Assembly: GCA_016946835.1 (NCBI GenBank) | Contig: JACVTC010000072.1 | Location: 215,001 to 267,500 of the forward strand | Direction of reading: 5' to 3' | DNA: 52,500 bases | DNA from: Neocallimastix lanati (nom. inval.) | Taxonomy: Eukaryota; Neocallimastigomycota; Neocallimastigomycetes; Neocallimastigales; Neocallimastigaceae | Shown here: positions 44,049 through 52,500 of the stretch, one piece after another | How positions within the stretch are numbered: position 1 is the stretch's first letter | Layout of the letters: each line of letters begins with the position of its first letter | The notes under the pieces: model-generated | Databases searched by the model: none | Told to the model about the DNA's origin: nothing | The model's input: the letters and a program-made list of their open reading frames with translations, nothing else | Translations under genes and position numbers: made by a program

Positions 44049-44167
44049 TTATTTTTTATATATATATATTTTAGGTATTTATTTTAATTTCATTTTAAAA
44101 AAATATAAATAGAGATACTTTTTGCCTAAATGAATTTAACATCAGATTATTTATTAATTTTTTAAAA

Positions 44168-44203
44168 TATAGAAATATATAAATTATAGAAATATATTAA
44201 TTG
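44168..44203. repeat. 17-bp promoter repeat, 2 copies
   Basis: ATAGAAATATATAAATT followed by ATAGAAATATATTAATT directly upstream of copy 6. Confidence 0.75.
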
Positions 44204-44221
44204 TTAATAATTATTAAAAAA

Positions 44222-44551
44222 ATGACTTCTGAATTTGTTAAAATTGAAATTTGTATTCCAGAACAAAACTTAGATGAAGTTCACAAAGCTTTAATTGAAG
44301 TTGATGCAGGTCATATTGGAAACTACGATGCTTGTATTACATATCACCTTTTAAATGGAACTTGGAGACCTTTAGTTGGTTCTAATCCATATAGTGGTAG
44401 TACTGATGAAATTAACAGAGTTAAAGAATTACAGGTTGAATTCATTTGTAAAGCTGAAAATCTTGAAAAGACAGTAAAAGCCATTAGAAAAGTTCATCCA
44501 TATGAAACACCAATTATTAATGCTTTCCCATTATTAAATGTTAATTTTTAA
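44222..44551 (+). CDS. NIF3/YqfO-type CutA-like small protein, copy 6
   Basis: 109 residues from the ATG at 44222. An in-frame TTG 21 bases upstream is not used in eukaryotic practice, and all other copies begin at this ATG. It is the only copy with an amino-acid change: Thr60 is Ser (ACT to AGT) in the SNPYSG-x-TDE loop, a conservative change. Silent codons: K22 AAA, Q71 CAG. Head-to-head with copy 5 and convergent with methyltransferase-like copy 3, whose 3' end is 3.5 kb away because a copia element lies between. Confidence 0.88.
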   Translation: MTSEFVKIEICIPEQNLDEVHKALIEVDAGHIGNYDACITYHLLNGTWRPLVGSNPYSGSTDEINRVKELQVEFICKAENLEKTVKAIRKVHPYETPIINAFPLLNVNF

Positions 44552-45287
44552 AGAATATATATGTATATTTTTAAACTAACCTACCTATCGAAAACACACA
44601 AATTTTATAAAAATTTATAAAATTTTTCATATTTTAATAATTTTTTTTCATAATGTAATATTTAAAATTTAATATAGATTTTTAAAATATTCATCAATGT
44701 ATTATTTAAAATAAATTATTTAAAAATACATAAATAAAAACAAAAAAATTAAAAAATAAAAATAAAATGATAAATTTCAGTTGTTTTTTTTTTTTTTCCT
44801 TTCATTTTGCTATTAATGTTATTATAAAAGGGTTATTGATCAGGAAATTTTACTGTTCTCAATTTTTTCTAATTTTACATATTTTTAAAAAATCAACAAA
44901 AATTCAAATATATTGTGGATATTTATAAGTATATAATAATCTAATATAACATAATTTTTATTCTTATATGTCACCTGGCCTCTTTTTAGTCATTATATAT
45001 AAATTTCCAATAAAAAATATTCTAATTTTAAACTTCTTTTACTTCTATTATCAATATCAAACATGTATGACTACATTTACCCTAAAATATTTATATTATA
45101 AATAAGGTTTGAGATAATACTATTTTAGTTTTCCAATTTTTAAAAAATATGGGATATATGAAACTTGAAACTCAACCTTTTGTCAATAAAGGCATAATAC
45201 TACAAAAAAAAACAACTATATTAATAATAGTAATAATAATAATATTATTAATTATAATAAAAATAATAATAATAGTAATAGTAATAG
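44552..45287. other. Flank A of copy 6
   Basis: No gene. Mirrors 36793-37500 and ends in AAT/AGT microsatellite sequence that served as the target of the copia insertion. Confidence 0.55.
45283..45287. repeat. Target-site duplication AATAG, first copy
   Basis: Matches the AATAG at 47362-47366 immediately outside the other LTR. The surroundings are AAT/AGT repeats, so a chance match is possible; agreement with both LTR ends makes it convincing. Confidence 0.7.
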
Positions 45288-45463
45288 TGTTAAGGAGTTA
45301 CATAGAGTGTGATATACACGCACACAATATTTATATTATTTTATATTTTTATAATAAAATGGACTAAATTATTTAGTATTATACATTAATTCAATACTTA
45401 ATCTATTACATACTGTATATCATTAATACATTTTATAATATCTTAATGCACATAACTTTAACA
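45288..45463 (-). repeat. 3' LTR of the copia element
   Basis: 176 bp, from TGTTAAAGTTATGTGCATTA to CCTTAACA in element orientation, with the inverted ends TGTTAA/TTAACA. Compared with the 5' LTR it has several substitutions and a ~20-bp shorter middle part, so the insertion is not recent. Confidence 0.85.
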
Positions 45464-45474
45464 TTCCCCCTACA
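45464..45474 (-). promoter_or_regulatory. Polypurine tract of the copia element
   Basis: In element orientation GTAGGGGGAA stands directly before the TGTTAAAG of the 3' LTR, the usual place and composition of the plus-strand priming tract. Confidence 0.75.
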
Positions 45475-45589
45475 TTAAGTATTATAAAAAAAATTTTTTA
45501 TAACTATATACAAAAATTATGAAGAAATAATAATTATTTTTTATAACTATATACAAAAATAATGAAGTAATAATATTTTTTTTCTTAGT

Positions 45590-46126
45590 CTGTAAAACTT
45601 AAATTTATAAAACAATTCCTTTTTATATCTGTAATACTTTTTGTTAGAGGATCTACTAACATATTTTAAGTATTAATATATTCAAATATAATATAATTAT
45701 TACTTATTTTTTCTTATATAAATTTATATCTAATATTTATGTTTACATCGGCCTTTTGAATTTGTATATTTAGTTATTTCTATACAAGCTTTGTTATCTT
45801 CCATAATTTTAATTTTTATTTCTTTAATAAATATTTCTTTAAATAAATTTTTAAACCAAATACCTTGTTTGGCACATTCAGTCAAACTTACGAATTAAGC
45901 TTCTACAGTGGATAGAGTTATGTTTTTTTTATTGTTGAAATATTCATGAAATTGGACTACCACCAAGTAAGAAAATAAAATCGCCAGCAGTTCTTCTTGT
46001 TTTTTCATCACTTGCAAAATCTGAATCAGAATATCCAATGAATCTGTTCCTTTTATTATAACATATTGATTTGTTAATTGTTCCTTTTAAATATTGTAAT
46101 ATATGTATTAATGATCTATAGTCCAC
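45590..46126 (-). pseudogene. Copia RNase H remnant
   Basis: YRSLIHILQYLKGTINKSIC, FIGYSDSDFASDEKTRRTAG then FIFLLGGSPIS match the start of Ty1/copia RNase H. After a frameshift the frame continues STVEA, a stop, FVSLTECAKQGIWFKNLFKE, KIMEDNKACIEI and ends NMLVDPLTKSI, again in copia order with acidic catalytic positions visible. Stops and frameshifts make it inactive. Confidence 0.82.
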
Positions 46127-46257
46127 TTCTGTTGGATTTTCACAATTTCTTGAAGCTTGGTTTACTACGAAAAATATGTCAGATCTGGACTTTACTGCTA
46201 TATAAAGAAGGTACCAAGTAAAGATTTATATTCCCCAACATTAACCAAATTTGAATT

Positions 46258-46629
46258 TTATCTATCAAAATCTATTACATTTCTGCAAGGCTTTTTGACA
46301 CTCTTTGTTTTATTCATCTTATATTTTTTGATAATCTTGTTGATGTAATCAATTTGATTTATTTTATATCCATCTTTAGTTTTATATATATTGCTCCCAA
46401 TTATTTTATTTGACTTTGATTTTTTTGAAATCTTATATTTACCTTTTAATTTATTAATAGTATAATTTATTTCGTTGTCCTTTCCCTTTATTAAAATGTC
46501 AACAACATATAACGTTAGTAAACAAATTAATTTATTACTTTTATCATATTTACTAAAGAGACATTTATCTGTATTGTATTTTTTAAAAATAATACAAATG
46601 AGAAATTGTGATATTTCTTTATACCACAT
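46258..46629 (-). pseudogene. Copia reverse transcriptase fragment
   Basis: Reads MWYKEISQFLICIIFKKYNT, CLFSKY, LTLYVVDILIKGKDNEINYT and later GYKINQIDYINKIIKKYKMN. The catalytic LYVDDIL box is LYVVDIL: the first Asp is Val by one base change (GAT to GTT), which would abolish polymerase activity. The front half of RT is missing. Confidence 0.85.
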
Positions 46630-46704
46630 TCATAATATCATTAGAATTATTATTTTCCCCCTCAATTAATAGAGTCAATATATTTATTGCAAAAGAAAGT
46701 AGTT

Positions 46705-47160
46705 TTAATAGTACCAGGTATATATTCTAAAAAAATAAACATCTCTGGCGGTAATAAAAGAATTAATAGAAATATCTAAAATTTTGTAACCAAAAAAAAC
46801 ACTTGCATAACCAAGTAAAATACCAGGTTTGGAATTGTTTTCAAATATATTAAATTTATGATTATTATAGAAAAGGGCTTTACAACCAAAAACTTTAAGA
46901 TGTGCAATATCAACGGGTATGTTGAAAAATAATTCATTAGGAATTTTATTTTCAATACTCTTATAAGGGTTAATATTATACATATAAGCAGCTCATAAAA
47001 TAGCCTTTCCGAAAAGGTCATGTCTTTTATATAATTCATTAATTCGATCATTAAAATCATTATAGCTGCATATAGAAGGTGAATTAATACCAATTTTATC
47101 TAATTCAATGTATGAATATAAAAGCTTTATTTCTTCATCCTTTGATGTATTATTTAAATT
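46705..47160 (-). pseudogene. Copia integrase C-terminal fragment
   Basis: Open from near the LTR: LLYSYIELDKIGINSPSICS, NDFNDRINELYKRHDLFGKA, a TGA where copia integrases have Trp, AAYMYNINPYKSIENKIPNE, DIAHLKVFGCKA, KPGILLGY, TARDVYF. The catalytic DDE core is mostly deleted. Shares its TGA with the segmental copy at 28556-29023. Confidence 0.82.
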
Positions 47161-47361
47161 TTCAGGAGTCACACAGAATATGGTGTACACACACACAATA
47201 TTTATACTATCATATTTATTTATTAATTATTTTGTATTTTTGTAATAAAAATACAAAATGGACTCATTTATTTAATATTATACATTAATTCAATATTTAA
47301 TTTATTACATACATTATATCATTTATACATTTTATAATATCTTAATGTACATTATTTAACA
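47159..47361 (-). repeat. 5' LTR of the copia element
   Basis: About 200 bp; begins TGTTAAATAATGTACATTAA in element orientation and ends near CTCCTGAAAA, where CTCCTTAACA is expected. A terminal mutation or the internal deletion breakpoint explains the altered end. No primer-binding site is recognisable after it. Confidence 0.8.
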
Positions 47362-47366
47362 AATAG

Positions 47367-48019
47367 TAATAGTAATATTAATAATAATAATAATAATAAT
47401 AAAAATGATGATGATGATGATAATGATTATAATATTGTTAATATTAATAAAAATAATTAGATCAAAAATAAGACACAATTAATAATCTTAAATTATGCAT
47501 ATAATAAACTATTAAATAAATATGGATAGAAAATAAATAATATTAATATTTTCATATATTAATTAAACATAAAATAAAACAATTTCAAAATTTATGTAAA
47601 TATTTTTCAATATATTATAGATCATTTCATATTTATATTAATATAAATTTTTATTTATTTTAAATTAGATTTAAAAATAGTAAAGATAGATATAAAAGTT
47701 AAAACAATTAGCATATTATTTTTATTTTTATAGCTTTTCATATTTTTTGAAAAGACTTACTATATTATAATACATTGATTATTATAAATTATACATTTGA
47801 TTTCAATTCTACAAATTAATTCATATTTAAATATTTAATTATATTTCTATATTATTTTTTTTAATAATTTTTTATAAATATATAAATATTGTAATACTTT
47901 CTTTTGTTTAAATAACTTTATATTAGATTATTTTTATTGTTTTAAAGTATCATAACAAAAGCAATTTTCAAAGATGTTTACTTTTATTATTTCTTTTAAA
48001 ACCATTAATCAATTTTTTT
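47367..48019. repeat. 3' flank of methyltransferase-like copy 3
   Basis: Reversed counterpart of 33728-34295, including ATTAGATCAAAAATAAGA and ATTTCAAAATTTATGTAAAT. It carries a short AAT/ATG microsatellite. No gene. Confidence 0.7.
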
Positions 48020-49006
48020 TTAATTATTTATAGTTGTTTTTAATATAGTAATAGTATAACCAACATTTTCTCCTTGATTTAAGAGTTTTAATGCTTCAGT
48101 AGCAGTTAATCTTTTATCCGCAAGTGACTTTTCAATATCAAGAGCTTTTTTTCCGGATTCATTGTCACTTACTCCTTCAAATGCTTTTTTAAGATCATTT
48201 TCTCTGTAAAATATGAATGGTCCATAACCTTGTTCTTCTTGTTTAGCATATGTATTAATTACACTATAAAAGCTCGTTTGAATATTCCAATTATAATATA
48301 AGATATCTATCTTGACACCATCAATATACTTTTCTATACTTTTAATAGTATCAATAGGAATAACACCACTGATGAGAGATATAAGGGCACCATTCTTGTT
48401 AAGAAATTCATGAACTTGTTGTATGGCAAGATAATGAAGATCGAGTAAAGCATCTTTTACTTCTCTTGGAATTTTTTCGTTACGCTTCTCAAGGAAAGCA
48501 GTAGAACTGCGAGATTCATTTATATCCTTATTTTCAGGGAGAGGAACATTTGGGAGATTTTCATAAATTACATCAAAACGTTGATTTTCATTTGAATTTG
48601 CTTTACTTCTAAGTGGTTCAAAAAGGTCACCAGAATATCCATTGACTTCAATTTTTTCTGGTTCCAATAGATTAGATTTTATATTTTGAACACCAGATTT
48701 AACAACATTTTCTTGAAGATCGGTTAATGCAAGCTTTTTTGAACCAAATACCTCAGCACTTGCAAGTACATCAAGTCCAGGACCTGAACCGATAGATAAA
48801 AACGATTTTATCTCACCAGGTCTCTCCTTTTCTATTAATTTTAGAGCAGGAAGAGCAGAATGAGCAAACCAATCATCATCTTTAGCACCTGGAAGAAAAG
48901 AATTATCCACTATTTTGATTTCCAATTTTTCTTTAATATGAACAGGTTTTGACTTAATATTTAAATATTCTGAGGTATTTATATTTTGATATATAACTTC
49001 TGTCAT
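48020..49006 (-). CDS. Class I SAM-dependent methyltransferase-like protein, copy 3
   Basis: 328 residues, ATG at 49006-49004. Motif I (SIGSGPGLDVLASAEVFGSK) and the YENLPNVPL loop are intact. It differs from copy 2 at only a few places (K18, K27, I119-region IEVNG for VEVNG, V for I in FDVIYEN, PENKDINES for PDNKDINKS), consistent with the two arms of the large inverted repeat being fairly recent copies. The immediate 5' leader, however, reads TAGAAAAATTAGAAA before the ATG, unlike the AAATAAAAAAAT-type leaders of copies 1 and 2, so its promoter-proximal part has diverged. Confidence 0.85.
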   Translation of the reverse strand: MTEVIYQNINTSEYLNIKSKPVHIKEKLEIKIVDNSFLPGAKDDDWFAHSALPALKLIEKERPGEIKSFLSIGSGPGLDVLASAEVFGSKKLALTDLQENVVKSGVQNIKSNLLEPEKIEVNGYSGDLFEPLRSKANSNENQRFDVIYENLPNVPLPENKDINESRSSTAFLEKRNEKIPREVKDALLDLHYLAIQQVHEFLNKNGALISLISGVIPIDTIKSIEKYIDGVKIDILYYNWNIQTSFYSVINTYAKQEEQGYGPFIFYRENDLKKAFEGVSDNESGKKALDIEKSLADKRLTATEALKLLNQGENVGYTITILKTTINN

Positions 49007-49329
49007 TTTCTAATTTTTCTATTTAAAATTTCTATAAATATTATTGAATTTATATTTAATTTAATAATATTATGCTATGTAATAATAATTTTTAATGTAA
49101 TTTATTTAATTATTGAATTATTCTTGTATAATATATAATTGAATAATATTCAGTAATAAAAAAAAAAATAAAAAAATAAAAAAATTGTTTTGAATTTATA
49201 TAAATTTCAATTATTTTAATTTAAATATTTAAGAAATTGATTTAGCAATATAATAGTAAAATATAAAATATAATTGGATAAGAAAATACATAATTAATAA
49301 CAAAAAATTAAATAAAAAGAAATAATAAA

Positions 49330-49360
<31 letters not shown>

Positions 49361-49600
49361 GAATAAAATTTACTTTTAAACAATATATAATAATAATATT
49401 ATTAATATTAATAATAAAAAATTTATATATGAATTCCTTATATGAAAAAATATCAATATAAAGAAATAAAAATAATATAATCATATTAGTTAATAATCTA
49501 TTACTATAATTAATTGAAGATTGGCTATTTCAATCTTAAAAGATGAAACAAATAATTTTTGTTAACAAATATGAAAAATTAACTTTATAATTTTTAAATT

Positions 49601-49641
<41 letters not shown>

Positions 49642-50392
49642 TATAAAAATTTTATTATATAATTAATATATAGTATAAATACATTAAATATTAAAATAAA
49701 TGTATAGTAATGAATTAATTATCAAAATAAATATTTTAATAGAATTAATTTTAATAAAAAGTATATATTCAGTTTTTCACCAAGCTGCATGTAAATCTTT
49801 GAACCGATCTTTTTTGATCACCAGATGAATATTAGTTGACCCTATAATTTTATTGTCAACTAATACTTGTAAAATTTCATGAGAAAAATTTGATTTTTTA
49901 ATTTTTAGAATTATTTTTATTCATGAACGATAAAAAGAAATGCATTATTTCTTAGCAGAAAAAAAAATTAAGTATTCAAAAAAGAAATTATCAAAGTATT
50001 AATAAACATATTACAAAATTCTATGGTTCTTATAAGAACTTTAAAAAAAAAAAAAAAAGATTTGACTTCAAAAATTATCTTTAGGACAAATATTTATAAA
50101 GAAAATAAAATTTATTAATTACTAATATTTTATATTTAATTATTCCGTTCATAATTCATTACATTTTTTTTTTAATTTATTATGAAAAAAATTTTTTCAT
50201 AAAAAATAATAAAATAAAATAATTTATTTAACAAATTAATTAATTTATTTGATATTTAAAACTTTATTTAATAGAAAAAAAATTAAAATTTTTTTTGATA
50301 AACTAATAATTACTCAAAATACATTTTTTTACCGAGTTACATTTCTCCAATTTTTTACACTGCACTTTATAATATATTGTAGATTTGGGGAG
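49007..50392. repeat. Upstream region of methyltransferase-like copy 3
   Basis: No gene. Mirror of 31370-32740, including the A-run (T-run in the mirror copy) near 49.6 kb and ACCGAGTTACATTTCTCCAA near 50.33 kb, where the similarity ends. Confidence 0.75.
49761..49866. promoter_or_regulatory. Conserved block upstream of methyltransferase-like copy 3
   Basis: Reverse counterpart of 31898-31995. The TGATGA element is TGGTGA here (GATCACCAGATGAATATTAG on the plus strand), a change that would weaken a C-box interpretation. Confidence 0.4.
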
Positions 50393-50529
50393 TGTGCATT
50401 TCGAAAATTTTTATTACAAAAATTTGTATTTTGTTGTAGTGTATTTCGGAAAACATGGCGTATTATAATGTAATAAATAAATAAATGAATAAATAAATTA
50501 TAAATGAATAAATAAATTTTTAAATAATA

Positions 50530-51395
50530 ATAAAAATAATTAAGACAAACGTTTATTATGACTAAAAAATTTTTTTTAGAAAATTAAAAATATATATATA
50601 TATAATTACTACATATATAAAATAATTATATTTTTTTTATTTTATTTTAAATATTATTAATTATTATTAATACATTAATACCTTGTTTATATTATCAACA
50701 GAAAATACAGATTGAATAAAATAAAATAAAATGAAATAAAATAAAATAAAATGAATGGTAGAAACATAAATATAAGTACAGATTGAATAAAATAAAATAA
50801 AATAAAATAAAATAAAATAAAATAAATAGTAGAATGTTAAATAGAAAGTACAGATTGAATAAAATAAAATAAAATAAATAGTAGAATATAAATATAAGTA
50901 CAGATTGAATAAAATAAAATAAAATAAAATAAAATAAAATAAAATAAAATAAAATAAAATAAAATAAATAGTAGAATATTAATATAAAGTACAGATTGAA
51001 TAAAATAAAATAAAATAAAATAAATAATAGAATATTAATATAAAGTACAGATTGAATAAAATAAAATAAAATAAAATAAATAATAGAATATTAATATAAA
51101 GTACAGATTGAATAAAATAAAATAAAATAAAATAAAATAAAATAAAATAAAATAAAATGAATAGTAGAAACATAAATATAAGTACAGATTGAATAAAATA
51201 AAATAAAATAAAATAAAATAAAATAAAATAAAATAAAATAAAATAAAATAAAATAAAATAAATATAATAAAAAAAAATATAATAATTATTTTATATATAT
51301 AGGAATCTTATATATTTTATTTTTTTTCATTTATTTTTCTAAAAAAAAATTTAGTTATAAAAACGTTTGTCTTTTAATTATTATATTTTATTATA
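50530..51395. mobile_element. Foldback-like element with minisatellite core
   Basis: Left arm about 50530-50650 (ATTAAGACAAACGTTTATTA, GACTAAAAAATTTTTTTTAG, AAAATAATTATATTTTTTTT) and right arm about 51265-51395 are inverted copies (TAGTTATAAAAACGTTTGTC, TTTTAATTATTATA). Between them lie about eight units GTACAGATTGAATAAAATAA-(AAAAT)n-AATAGTAGAAT-ATTAATATAA (about 50700-51262). No coding capacity. Long inverted arms around a satellite core fit foldback-type elements. Confidence 0.6.
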
Positions 51396-51690
51396 GTAAA
51401 TAAAAAAATTTAAATGAAAAGTAAATAATTTTAATTATTTATAATTCATATTTTCATAAACGATATATATATATATTAATTTAAATGATATAAGAATTAA
51501 AAATTAAAACAATAAGAGTTGAATAATTGATCCTATTAAAATAATTAATTATTTGCATAGTAATATTTATAATGTTTGATCAATATGAATCAATTATTAT
51601 TAAAATATAATAATAACAATTATAATTTTAATAAAATAATAAAAATCTTTTATTGAATTTAATATTTTTAATAACATAATTAATTTTGAA
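51396..51690. other. Gene-free A/T-rich spacer
   Basis: Nothing recognisable. Confidence 0.35.
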
Positions 51691-51691
51691 A

Positions 51692-52012
51692 AGTATATTG
51701 ATATTAATAAAATTTATAATAATATAATATTGATATTGATATTAATAAAATTTATAATTATATAATATTGATATTGATATTAATAAAATTTATAATTATA
51801 TAATATTGATATTGATATTAATAAAATTTATAATTATATAATATTGATATTGATATTAATAAAATTTATAATTATATAATATTGATATTGATATTAATAA
51901 AATTTATAATTATATAATATTGATATTGATATTAATAAAATTTATAATAATATAATATTGATATTGATATTAATAAAATTTTTAATTATATAATATTGAT
52001 ATTGATATTTAA
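51692..52012. repeat. 38-bp tandem repeat, about 8 copies
   Basis: Unit GATATTAATAAAATTTATAA plus TTATATAATATTGATATT repeated with few changes. It abuts the stop codon of the transposase-like ORF, so the array or the event that created it probably truncated that gene. Confidence 0.92.
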
Positions 52013-52500
52013 AATGTACTGTCCGCAAATATATTTTTTTGATAATTCGAAAATAAATATGCTTGGAATGGTGATTGAAAGATTATTAGATCAGTATTTT
52101 TAAATATCATAAAATTTTCATTTCTTTTCGTTTTATAATATTCTGATTCAATGGGAATATCATCAAAACTTTTTATGTTTGGAGGAAATTGTTTATTTAT
52201 ATTTCTTATTATTTGGGATCTAATTGTACTATATTCGGGACATATAAGTCCCATTTCTTGAGAAACGGCATTAAATATATGTTTAGGTTTTATATCCATA
52301 GGAATTGAATTTTTCTTAATTTCTTCCTTAATTTTATGCTTTGCTACTGATATAGACACATCAATTTCTTTTTCGAGATGGTTATGTAAACTTTCATATT
52401 TTAAAACCTCCTTTTTATCATTTAAAATAATTAAAGATTTACATTTATTTAAAGTCTTATATTCAGTGCATCTATAAATTTTTGATTTATCTTTCCTTTG
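52009..52500 (-). pseudogene. FLYWCH zinc finger / MULE transposase-like protein, 3'-truncated, 5' end outside the window
   Basis: The frame is open from the window edge (163 codons visible). The first part, YRCTEYKTLNKCKS ... HNHLEKE, has the C-x8-C-x(about 19)-H-x-H spacing of FLYWCH fingers. Then follow the linker typical of MULE-type transposase proteins (HIFNAVSQE, STIRSQIIRNINKQFPPNIK, SFDDIP) and finally IFADSTF, which corresponds to the [FL]xDGTF motif with the first catalytic Asp. A stop comes directly after, exactly at the start of the 38-bp array, so the catalytic domain is missing. A spliced continuation (donor-like GT in ACAGTACATT) cannot be fully excluded, but no exon is seen downstream. 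Confidence 0.7.

Larger units (their letters stand above)
42060..44730. repeat. Palindromic unit 3 (head-to-head CutA-like pair)
   Basis: Same structure but with its central spacer in the opposite orientation to units 1 and 2 (for example AATATTAACAAACGTTTTAT at 25.65 and 38.94 kb appears reversed at about 43.43 kb). This fits its place in the other arm of the large repeat. The spacer is more diverged than between units 1 and 2. Confidence 0.85.
45288..47361 (-). mobile_element. Deleted Ty1/copia-type LTR retrotransposon
   Basis: Element of 2074 bp on the minus strand. The two LTR-like ends (47361 down to about 47159, and 45463 down to 45288) are similar over their length and begin TGTTAAA; the downstream one ends TTAACA. 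The element is flanked by the 5-base direct repeat AATAG (45283-45287 and 47362-47366), as expected of a target-site duplication. Internal remnants are in copia order: integrase end, reverse transcriptase, RNase H. Gag, protease and most of integrase are missing. It sits between CutA-like copy 6 and methyltransferase-like copy 3, in what was a microsatellite. Confidence 0.88.

Noticed and set aside
44201-44221. Upstream in-frame TTG extension of CutA-like copy 6
   Set aside because: The other five copies start at the homologous ATG and the extension lies in the A/T-rich leader.
46776-47093. 105-codon minus-strand frame overlapping the integrase fragment
   Set aside because: Shifted-frame shadow of the copia integrase remnant, which has the conserved motifs in its own frame.

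Overview
The window looks like nuclear DNA of a dictyostelid amoeba, most likely Dictyostelium discoideum or a close relative. The reasons are extreme A+T richness, homopolymer runs of 40-50 bases, AAT/TTA microsatellites, Asn-rich low-complexity protein, and degenerate non-LTR retrotransposons whose reverse transcriptase resembles the TRE family. The species assignment is inference. Gene density is low. I see about 13 intact genes, one gene cut by the window edge, and many broken ones. No tRNA, rRNA or CRISPR was found.

Left part (1-21 kb): a coiled-coil protein with a RING-like C-terminus (380-1912); a decayed TRE-like retrotransposon (about 2.6-5.6 kb, minus) lying among ankyrin-like gene remnants; and two paralogous DUF1295 / steroid-reductase-like membrane proteins (7585-8373 and 13173-13952, both minus) with a third, decayed C-terminal remnant at 6.1 kb. 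Further right are long gene-free A/T stretches, a small Asp/Glu/Asn-rich ORF (16443-16700), several tandem repeats, and a Ty1/copia RNase H remnant (19.9-20.6 kb, minus).

Right part (21.5-50.4 kb): an amplified, repeatedly inverted locus. Its bricks are a ~329-residue class I methyltransferase-like gene (three copies: 22484+, 32741+, 48020-) and a 109-residue protein resembling the small CutA/PII-like domain found inserted in NIF3/YqfO proteins (six copies: 24442-, 26576+, 37503-, 39816+, 42251-, 44222+). The small genes form three head-to-head pairs, each pair being the two arms of a 2.5-3 kb palindrome. In all three groups the methyltransferase gene is convergent with the nearest small gene. 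The second and third groups are mirror images of each other around about 41 kb, which gives a nested palindrome of about 19 kb (31.37-50.39 kb). The six small proteins are identical except for one Thr60Ser change. Their synonymous sites are shuffled between copies, which points to gene conversion. Spacers between the convergent genes have been invaded by TRE-like elements and by a Ty1/copia element that has two LTRs and a 5-bp target duplication (45288-47361).

Right edge (50.5-52.5 kb): a foldback-like element whose core is a minisatellite related, in inverse orientation, to the one at 19.2-19.6 kb; then a 38-bp tandem array; then a FLYWCH zinc finger / MULE transposase-like ORF that runs off the window and stops just after the first catalytic Asp motif.

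The best candidate for something undescribed is the nested-palindrome amplicon: a conserved methyltransferase / CutA-like convergent pair, bidirectional pairs sharing a conserved upstream block, and a 17-bp repeat of variable copy number between that block and each start codon. What the two proteins do together cannot be read from the sequence.
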